From Parvularculaceae bacterium (lineage in GTDB: Bacteria > Pseudomonadota > Alphaproteobacteria > Caulobacterales > Parvularculaceae), in NCBI GenBank assembly GCA_013389125.1, contig JACADX010000067.1:1-6605 (forward strand): DNA of 6,605 bases. The letters are read 5' to 3'. Positions 1 to 4,349 of this stretch are shown in pieces. The notes under the pieces were generated by a model. It was not told the origin of the DNA, searched no databases, and saw only the letters and a program-made list of their open reading frames with translations. Every line of letters begins with the position of its first letter. The stretch's first letter is position 1. The position numbers and the translations under genes were made by a program.

Positions 1-33
1 GGGTAAGCGGCGCCAACCGCTTCCGCCCGTCAT
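1..33 (-). CDS. Possible start of a gene downstream of pstS (pstC candidate), cut by window edge
   Basis: After the pstS stop there is an ATG 19 bases further on, opening a frame that reads MTGGSGWRRLP and stays open to the window edge. Only eleven codons are visible, with no recognisable motif and only a weak purine stretch (CGGGA) in front. In many bacteria pstS is followed by the permease genes pstC and pstA and the ATPase gene pstB, so a pstC start here is plausible from position alone. It could equally be non-coding spacer. Confidence 0.25.
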   Translation of the reverse strand, partial: MTGGSGWRRLP

Positions 34-52
34 TCCCGGCGATGAAAACTGC

Positions 53-1144
53 CTAAGGCTGATACGCAGTCAAGTTCTCAATGACGGCCTGCTGCGCCTG
101 ACGATCGGCGTCGGGAAGCGGGATGAGGCCGAGTTCCTCAAGATAGCCGCCGGGCCCGGCCGCGTCATCCGACATGAATTCGGCCGCGTAGTCTTTCAGT
201 CCGGAAACTTTCTCGACATTCGCCTTCTTCAGGTAGAAATACAGCGAACGGGAAATTTCGTAGGCGCCGGAGGCGATATTCTCCATCGTCGGCGCGACGC
301 CGCTGACCTTGGCGGCTTTCACGCGGTCTGCGTTCTGATCCAGAAACGAATAGCCGAAGACGCCGATCGCGGTCGGCGTGTTGACGAGCGATTGAACGAT
401 CGCGTTGTCATTCTCGCCGGAGTCGATCCATTTCCCGTCCTCGCGGATCGTCCGCGCAATCCTCTCGAACGCCTTTTCGTCCGCCGCCTTGAGATCGGCG
501 AGGCAAGGGACGGCTTTGGCGCCGTGATCCATGGCGATCTCGACGAAAGCGTCGCGCGTGCCGGAAGTCGGCGGCGGGCCGTAGACCTCGATGGGTTCGG
601 CCGGCAGCGCCGGATCGATATCCGCCCAGGTCGAGTGCGGATTAGCAATGAGCGTGCAGTCGGCGTCGCTGGTTGGGATCTCCTTGGCGAGCGCGAGGTA
701 GATCTGCTTCGGCGTGAGATCAAAAGCGGGGCTCGCGATCGCGTTCGCAAGCACGATGCCGTCAAAACCGATCTTCACCTCGACGATCTCCGCGACGCCG
801 TTTGCGGCGCACTGATCGAACTCGCTTTTCTTCTGGCGGCGCGAGGAATTCGTGATGTCCGCGAATTTCGTCCCGACGCCTTCGCAGAAGAGCTTGTGGC
901 CGCCGCCCGAGCCGGTCGACTCGACGACGACATTCTGGCCGGTCTTGCTCTTGAGCTCCTGCGCCACCTTGGTTGCAAACGGATAAACGGTCGACGACCC
1001 GACGATCCGGATTTCGCTCCGCATTTCGTCCGATGCTGTCGGGGCCGACACCCCTTCGTCGGTCGGCGCCGGCGCCGGCTTTTGGCCGCAAGCCGCGGCA
1101 AGAACGATGGCCGCGCCGGCGGCAAGTCTCAGATTCCTGTTCAT
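53..1144 (-). CDS. pstS: Phosphate ABC transporter substrate-binding lipoprotein PstS
   Basis: High-affinity phosphate-binding protein that delivers inorganic phosphate to the PstCAB permease from the outer face of the inner membrane. The 363-residue length is normal. Residues 1-18 form a short signal peptide (positively charged N-terminus, hydrophobic AAGAAIVLAAA) before Cys19, a probable lipidation site; the lipobox is imperfect, with Ala at -3 and Leu at -4. A Pro/Ala linker (22-35) follows. Family motifs are IRIVGSSTVYPF (45-56), ESTGSGGG (75-82), DITNSSR (96-102) and SGTRDAF (194-200); the Ser/Thr/Gly/Arg/Asp residues of these loops are the expected phosphate ligands. Four further cysteines (87, 112, 163, 214) could form two disulfides. 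The ATG is preceded by purine-rich sequence (GGAAAACCAG). A Pho box lies upstream, so PhoB-type induction at low phosphate is expected. The Pst permease genes are not visible, as the window ends just downstream. Confidence 0.93.
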   Translation of the reverse strand: MNRNLRLAAGAAIVLAAACGQKPAPAPTDEGVSAPTASDEMRSEIRIVGSSTVYPFATKVAQELKSKTGQNVVVESTGSGGGHKLFCEGVGTKFADITNSSRRQKKSEFDQCAANGVAEIVEVKIGFDGIVLANAIASPAFDLTPKQIYLALAKEIPTSDADCTLIANPHSTWADIDPALPAEPIEVYGPPPTSGTRDAFVEIAMDHGAKAVPCLADLKAADEKAFERIARTIREDGKWIDSGENDNAIVQSLVNTPTAIGVFGYSFLDQNADRVKAAKVSGVAPTMENIASGAYEISRSLYFYLKKANVEKVSGLKDYAAEFMSDDAAGPGGYLEELGLIPLPDADRQAQQAVIENLTAYQP

Positions 1145-1170
1145 TCTGGTTTTCCAGTTTTCCTTTCCTA

Positions 1171-1204
1171 CGCCGCGCGATCGATCAGGCCGTAAAACGC
1201 GGCG
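1171..1204. repeat. 7-bp GC inverted repeat between the Pho box and pstS
   Basis: CGCCGCG (1171-1177) and CGCGGCG (1198-1204) are perfect inverted copies separated by 20 bases, which contain the 8-bp palindrome GATCGATC (1179-1186). If pstS transcription begins near the Pho box, this lies in the mRNA leader and could form a stem. There is no U tract, so it is not an intrinsic terminator. In GC-rich DNA a 7-bp GC stem can occur by chance. Confidence 0.35.
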
Positions 1205-1247
1205 AACGCACAGAGCGCGCCGTTCGGCCGGTCAATGCAGGGGATTC

Positions 1248-1287
1248 ATGACAGGCGCGTCGCGCTAATATGACGGTTATGTGACGT
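1248..1287 (-). promoter_or_regulatory. Pho box array (PhoB-type operator) upstream of pstS
   Basis: On the minus strand the core reads ACGTCAC-ATAA-CCGTCAT (1287 down to 1270), close to the Pho box pattern CTGTCAT-N4-CTGTCAT; the second half-site matches 6 of 7 positions. A further perfect half-site, CTGTCAT, lies at 1254-1248. The units start at 1287, 1276 and 1254, so all sit on an 11-bp register; the intervening position (1265-1259) is degenerate. PhoB dimers bind such 11-bp direct repeats, which replace the -35 element. The array ends about 100 bp before the pstS start codon. No convincing -10 element was identified. Confidence 0.75.
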
Positions 1288-1314
1288 TAAACGCGCCGTT
1301 CGCAGCCGCGGATG

Positions 1315-1494
1315 TCAGTCCGGGCGGGGCGCGCCGGCCGGCTGCGGGTCATCATGAGGCCCGTAACGGCGGTTTTCGTGCTGCGAACTGTCGTTTACTT
1401 CGATGCGGACCGTGACGTTTTTCGGCAACAGGGCCATGGCGACGAGCGCCAGAAACCCGACGACTATGAGGAATGACGACAGCCAGCGCGGCAT
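1315..1494 (-). CDS. Small single-pass membrane protein, 59 residues, function unknown
   Basis: No family is recognised. The protein starts MPRW, then has one hydrophobic helix (about residues 5-23, SSFLIVVGFLALVAMALL), then a short stretch KNVTVRIEVNDS that could be a beta strand, and a polar, proline-rich tail ending APRPD. A single N-terminal anchor with a 35-residue tail is the likely layout; which side the tail faces is not certain. The start at 1494 is chosen because a strong Shine-Dalgarno sequence (GGAGGGG, 1504-1498) sits just upstream and a sigma70-like promoter lies 25 bases before the ATG. The frame is open further upstream, but that extension is Arg/Ser/Ala-rich and overlaps the lipoprotein gene. 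It precedes pstS on the same strand, with the Pho box between them. Confidence 0.7.
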   Translation of the reverse strand: MPRWLSSFLIVVGFLALVAMALLPKNVTVRIEVNDSSQHENRRYGPHDDPQPAGAPRPD

Positions 1495-1518
1495 CGGCCC
1501 CTCCGACCTGCGTGCGCC

Positions 1519-1547
1519 TTTATAGTCTATTGGAGGGACGCTTTCGA
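1519..1547 (-). promoter_or_regulatory. Sigma70-like promoter for the 59-residue membrane protein
   Basis: On the minus strand TCGAAA (1547-1542, 4 of 6 against TTGACA) is followed by a 17-base spacer and TATAAA (1524-1519, 5 of 6 against TATAAT). The start site would fall near 1512, giving a leader of roughly 18 nt that contains the GGAGGGG ribosome site. Spacing and position fit well, but there is no experimental support. Confidence 0.5.
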
Positions 1548-1615
1548 GCCGTCGCCCATGCCAGCGACTGGGGCAACTGCGCTTGGACGCCCCCCGGCGG
1601 AAAGCCCTTCTCGCG

Positions 1616-1837
1616 TCAGCAGCTCGACCCGCCCGGCTGGCACTGCGCGACGCAGTACTGATACGCCCAGTTGTCCCCGTGCCCTTCATATCCGTCACGG
1701 CAGCCGCTGAGACAGTCCGCCTCGTCGGCGACGCAAAGCCCCGCAAGGAGCGCATCGTCAAAGCTGCTCGACGCGCACGAGGACAGGGACAACATCGACG
1801 CGGCGCCGATCACGGCGCGGACAAGACAAGGGGTCAT
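1616..1837 (-). CDS. Small cysteine-rich lipoprotein with mirror-symmetric twin CX3C motif, 73 residues
   Basis: No known family is recognised. A signal peptide (residues 1-20, hydrophobic LVRAVIGAASMLSL) ends in a good lipobox LSSC with Cys21 as the lipidated residue, so the protein should be anchored to the inner or outer membrane and face the periplasm. The mature part of 53 residues carries six more cysteines at 35, 42, 46, 62, 66 and 73. Their spacing is C-x6-C-x3-C-x15-C-x3-C-x6-C, identical read from either end. Two CX3C motifs about 15 residues apart would suit a helical hairpin held by disulfides, as in twin-CX3C proteins elsewhere; this is inference. The start at 1837 is preferred over an in-frame ATG at 1864 because GGGAG (1848-1844) lies six bases upstream and the signal peptide then begins properly. 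It follows kdsA by 61 bp on the same strand and might be co-transcribed with it. Confidence 0.72.
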   Translation of the reverse strand: MTPCLVRAVIGAASMLSLSSCASSSFDDALLAGLCVADEADCLSGCRDGYEGHGDNWAYQYCVAQCQPGGSSC

Positions 1838-1898
1838 CAGAGTCTCCCAAAGCCGACATCGCATCGTCGCGCCGCAATTACGGTCGAATTTGGGCCGG

Positions 1899-2771
1899 CT
1901 AATCGGCGTAGCCGTGAAGGTCGCGGCGGCGCTTGGCGAGCGCGTCGATCTCCATAAGGTCGCGCACGAAGGCTTCGAACTGTCTCAATGGAATCATGTT
2001 CGGGCCGTCCGAGGGCGCCTTGTCGGGGTCCGGATGGGTTTCAGCGAAAACCGCTGCAACGCCGACGGCGACGGCGGCTCTGGCGAGCGTCGGCACGAAC
2101 TCGCGCTCTCCGCCCGACGCAGCGCCCCGCCCGCCCGGCTGCTGAACGGAGTGCGTCGCATCAAAGATGATCGGCGCACCGGTCTCGGCCGCCATGATCG
2201 GCACGCTCCGAAAATCGGAGACGAGCGTGTTGTAGCCAAAACTCGCGCCCCGTTCCGTGATGAGGACGTTCGGGTTTCCCGCGCCGACGATCTTTCCGAC
2301 GACGTTTTTCATGTCCCATGGGGCGAGGAACTGCCCCTTTTTCACGTTGACGACGCGCCCTGTCTTCGCCGCGGAGACGAGAAGGTCGGTCTGGCGGCAG
2401 AGAAACGCCGGAATCTGAAGAACGTCGGCGACGCCGGCGACGCGCGCGCACTGCTCGCGCTCGTGAACGTCGGTAAGCACCGGAAGGCCGGTTCTTTCCC
2501 GGATCTCGGCGAAAATCGGCAGCGCCTCATCGAGCCCGACGCCGCGCCTTGCGTCGGCGCTGGTGCGGTTCGCCTTGTCGAATGAGGTCTTGTAGATGAG
2601 CCCTATTCCGAGCCGGGCGGCGATTTCCTGAAGCGCAGCGGCGCATTCAAGGCCGTGCTGGCGGCTCTCAAGGGCGCAGGGGCCAGCAATGATTATAAGC
2701 GGCGCCGCGTTGCCGATTTCGAGAGTCCTTGCAGCGCCCTTCAGTCGCACAATCCGGTTAGCTGCGGCCAT
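1899..2771 (-). CDS. kdsA: 3-deoxy-8-phosphooctulonate synthase (Kdo-8-phosphate synthase), metal-dependent class
   Basis: Cytoplasmic enzyme that condenses phosphoenolpyruvate with D-arabinose-5-phosphate to Kdo-8-phosphate, the committed step towards the Kdo sugar of lipopolysaccharide inner core. The 290-residue length is normal for the TIM-barrel family. Motifs include AGPCALES (29-36), KTSFDKANR (61-69), LTDVHE (99-104), QIPAFLCRQTDL (119-130), NVKKGQF (142-148), ITERGASFGY (171-180), IFDATHS (202-208) and ETHPDPDKAPSDGPN (244-258). Cys32, His207, Glu244 and Asp255 sit at the positions of the metal ligands of Aquifex KdsA, whereas the metal-free E. coli enzyme has Asn in place of the Cys. 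This protein is therefore assigned to the metal-dependent class. The gene is divergent from kdsD, which supplies its substrate. The pyrG and eno genes that often flank kdsA are absent. AGGG lies six bases before the ATG, making the start acceptable. Confidence 0.96.
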   Translation of the reverse strand: MAAANRIVRLKGAARTLEIGNAAPLIIIAGPCALESRQHGLECAAALQEIAARLGIGLIYKTSFDKANRTSADARRGVGLDEALPIFAEIRERTGLPVLTDVHEREQCARVAGVADVLQIPAFLCRQTDLLVSAAKTGRVVNVKKGQFLAPWDMKNVVGKIVGAGNPNVLITERGASFGYNTLVSDFRSVPIMAAETGAPIIFDATHSVQQPGGRGAASGGEREFVPTLARAAVAVGVAAVFAETHPDPDKAPSDGPNMIPLRQFEAFVRDLMEIDALAKRRRDLHGYAD

Positions 2772-2818
2772 TCCTCACCCTATTGGCGTCGTCGCCGAAC
2801 ATTTCGTAAATGGCGGAG

Positions 2819-2841
2819 GCGGCCTTCGGTGGCAAGGCCGC
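2819..2841. repeat. Perfect 8-bp inverted repeat in the kdsA-kdsD divergent control region
   Basis: GCGGCCTT (2819-2826), a 7-base spacer, then AAGGCCGC (2834-2841). The dyad is centred at 2830 in the 94 bp between the kdsA and kdsD start codons. It could be an operator for a dimeric regulator acting on both genes, or an RNA hairpin in the kdsD leader that ends 24 bases before the ATG. Which of these applies cannot be told from sequence alone. Confidence 0.45.
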
Positions 2842-2865
2842 GTCGAACCCGAGGCGCCCGGAATC

Positions 2866-3819
2866 ATGAGCAACCATCTCGACGCCGCGCGCGACGTGCT
2901 CGCCCTTGAGATCGCCGGCCTTGAAGCCCTCATGGACTCGCTCGACGTGGATTTCGCCCTGACGGTCGACCTCCTCAAATCCGTCAAGGGCAAGATCATC
3001 GCGACCGGCATGGGCAAGTCCGGTCACGTCGCGCGAAAGATCGCGGCGACGCTCGCCTCGACCGGGACGCCGGCGCTTTTCGTCCATCCGGGCGAAGCAA
3101 GCCATGGCGACCTCGGAATGATTGCGCGCGATGACGCTATTCTCGCTTTGTCCAAGTCCGGCGAAACGCCGGAAATGAGCGATCTCCTCGCTTATGCGCG
3201 GCGCTTTTCCGTGCCGCTCGCGGCGATCACCGCCGGCGCGCAGTCGACGCTCGCGAAGGCCGCGACGACGAAGATCATCCTTCCTGCGGCGGCGGAGGCG
3301 TGCGGCGAAACGCGGGCCCCGACGACCTCGACGACGATGATGATGGCGGTCGGCGATGCGCTCGCCGTCGCCCTCCTTCGCGACAAGGGCTTCACCGCGA
3401 GCGACTTTCACGGCTTTCACCCGCGCGGCAATCTCGGCGCGGCGCTCCGCCGGGTGAGCGATCTCATGCACGGGCCGGAACGGCTGCCGCTCTGCATTGC
3501 GACGGCGCCGCTCGAGGACGCTGTCCGCACACTGAACGCCGGCGGTTTTGGCTGCGTCGGGCTTGTCGACAAGGATCGCAGCCTCGTCGGCATCCTGACC
3601 GACGGCGATCTGCGCCGCGCGTTCGGCCGCGTCGATCCGACGACGCCGGTCGACGCGATCATGACGAGGACGCCGAAAACCGTGACCCCCGACACGCTTG
3701 CCGGCGAAGCGCTGGCGCTTTTGAGCCGCGGAAAAATAACCGCTCTGTTCGTCACCGAGGACGGAAAGCCGGTCGGGCTTCTCCACGTCCATGACTGCTT
3801 GTCGACGGGCGTACTCTGA
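2866..3819 (+). CDS. kdsD: D-arabinose-5-phosphate isomerase, KpsF/GutQ family (SIS + two CBS domains)
   Basis: Interconverts ribulose-5-phosphate and arabinose-5-phosphate, the first step of Kdo synthesis. The 317-residue protein has an N-terminal sugar isomerase (SIS) domain at about 40-175 with GMGKSGHVARKIAATLAS and FVHPGEASHGDLGM, and a tandem CBS pair at about 198-317 with GILTDGDLRR and GLLHVHD. Lys51, Glu103, Glu144 and His185 align with the E. coli KdsD active residues Lys59, Glu111, Glu152 and His193 with a constant offset of eight. Two usually conserved stretches differ: the CPLGLAPT-like segment reads CGETRAPTTSTT (146-157) and the HPGG turn reads HPRG (185-188). The start at 2866 gives the normal family length and N-terminus. 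The frame stays open upstream to 2689, but that part overlaps kdsA and does not resemble the family. The ribosome site is modest (GAGG 11 bases or GGA 4 bases before ATG). The stop abuts that of the convergent neighbour. Confidence 0.94.
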   Translation: MSNHLDAARDVLALEIAGLEALMDSLDVDFALTVDLLKSVKGKIIATGMGKSGHVARKIAATLASTGTPALFVHPGEASHGDLGMIARDDAILALSKSGETPEMSDLLAYARRFSVPLAAITAGAQSTLAKAATTKIILPAAAEACGETRAPTTSTTMMMAVGDALAVALLRDKGFTASDFHGFHPRGNLGAALRRVSDLMHGPERLPLCIATAPLEDAVRTLNAGGFGCVGLVDKDRSLVGILTDGDLRRAFGRVDPTTPVDAIMTRTPKTVTPDTLAGEALALLSRGKITALFVTEDGKPVGLLHVHDCLSTGVL

Positions 3820-4260
3820 TCAGCGTCGCCGGCGAAGGAGGCTCTCTGGGACCGTCGCCGAGTCCTTTGCGGCGTCGAGGTTGCGGCTCGACACGACGTC
3901 ATTGTGTTTAAGGTCAAGGATTTCGACGTCCGCTTCCGCCGTCGTTTCGCGCGCGCTGACCCGCACCGGGCGCTCCAGCCGATCAGCGTTCGCTCCGGGC
4001 CGGGCCGCCATGGACCGCTCGATTTTCGCCGACAACTGCCGCGCTTCGACAACGACATCCTGGGCGTTCCGGAGATAGGACTCCGTTTCGCTGCGCGCCC
4101 GTCTCGCCGCGCCAGCCGAACGCGCCGCCATGATCATCATCGCAAGGCACAAGACGACGAGCCCTGCCGTCGCCGCAAGAATGACGAGCTGAACCGCCAG
4201 AGCGTCACGCGCCAGCAAATCGCCAAGCCCAAACGCGCTGAAAATGCTTTCGACGGACAT
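3820..4260 (-). CDS. Membrane-anchored protein with helical, coiled-coil-like segment, 146 residues, function unknown
   Basis: No family is recognised. One long hydrophobic helix (about residues 20-46, LAVQLVILAATAGLVVLCLAM in its core) is followed by a basic turn (RSAGAARRAR) and a charged helical stretch (about 56-86, with SETESYLRNAQDVVVEARQL) that could form a short coiled coil. The tail has a Thr/Glu/Asp-rich part and ends in four arginines. The basic residues after the helix suggest that the C-terminal part is cytoplasmic. The start at 4260 is supported by TAGG six bases upstream (4270-4267), preceded by AAGG. The same frame is open 23 codons further upstream, but without good support. 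The gene is divergent from phrB over 89 bp and its stop codon abuts that of kdsD. Shared control with phrB is possible but not shown. Confidence 0.7.
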   Translation of the reverse strand: MSVESIFSAFGLGDLLARDALAVQLVILAATAGLVVLCLAMMIMAARSAGAARRARSETESYLRNAQDVVVEARQLSAKIERSMAARPGANADRLERPVRVSARETTAEADVEILDLKHNDVVSSRNLDAAKDSATVPESLLRRRR

Positions 4261-4349
4261 TGCCGGCCTACCTTGAACTTTCTCACTGAGTCTTCTTTTT
4301 CTACCGGGTTCGGCGCATCCGGTCCACAAAGGCGCACGTAGAAGGGCCG

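Noticed and set aside
1064..1080. Repeated GGCGCC/GCCGGC units
   Set aside because: They encode the Ala-Pro linker of the PstS lipoprotein; a similar Ala-Pro stretch in phrB (about 4847-4863) has the same cause.
1146..1157. Palindrome CTGGTTTTCCAG next to the pstS start
   Set aside because: Only a 4-bp stem; not enough to claim an RNA switch or operator.
392..1195. 267-codon plus-strand open frame opposite pstS
   Set aside because: Arg/Asp/Val-rich, no motif, fully antisense to a clear pstS; typical shadow frame of GC-rich coding DNA.
1315..1761. Longer 148-residue form of the small membrane protein
   Set aside because: The added N-terminal part is Arg/Ser/Ala-rich, overlaps the lipoprotein gene out of frame, and would put the promoter and the strong ribosome site inside the gene.
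1616..1864. 82-residue form of the cysteine-rich lipoprotein
   Set aside because: The start at 1837 has a well-spaced GGGAG and gives a standard signal peptide; the earlier ATG does not.
1671..2585. 304-codon plus-strand frame opposite kdsA and the lipoprotein
   Set aside because: Composition of an antisense shadow, and it spans two well-supported genes on the other strand.
2758..3792. 344-codon minus-strand frame opposite kdsD
   Set aside because: Highly charged antisense shadow of a well-conserved enzyme; only its last 39 codons are mentioned, as a separate weak finding.
2689..3819. 376-residue form of kdsD
   Set aside because: The extra 59 residues overlap the 5' end of kdsA and have no counterpart in the family; the ATG at 2866 gives the expected length.
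3826..3835. 10-bp palindrome TCGCCGGCGA near the kdsD end
   Set aside because: Explained by Arg-rich codons of the opposing gene; no T tract, so no intrinsic terminator.
4273..4302. TTGAAC followed by a T-rich stretch as a phrB promoter
   Set aside because: No -10 candidate at 17-18 bp spacing matches more than 3 of 6 positions; too weak to call.
3820..4329. 169-residue form of the 146-residue membrane protein
   Set aside because: The start at 4260 has a correctly spaced TAGG and the extension is basic and unstructured-looking.
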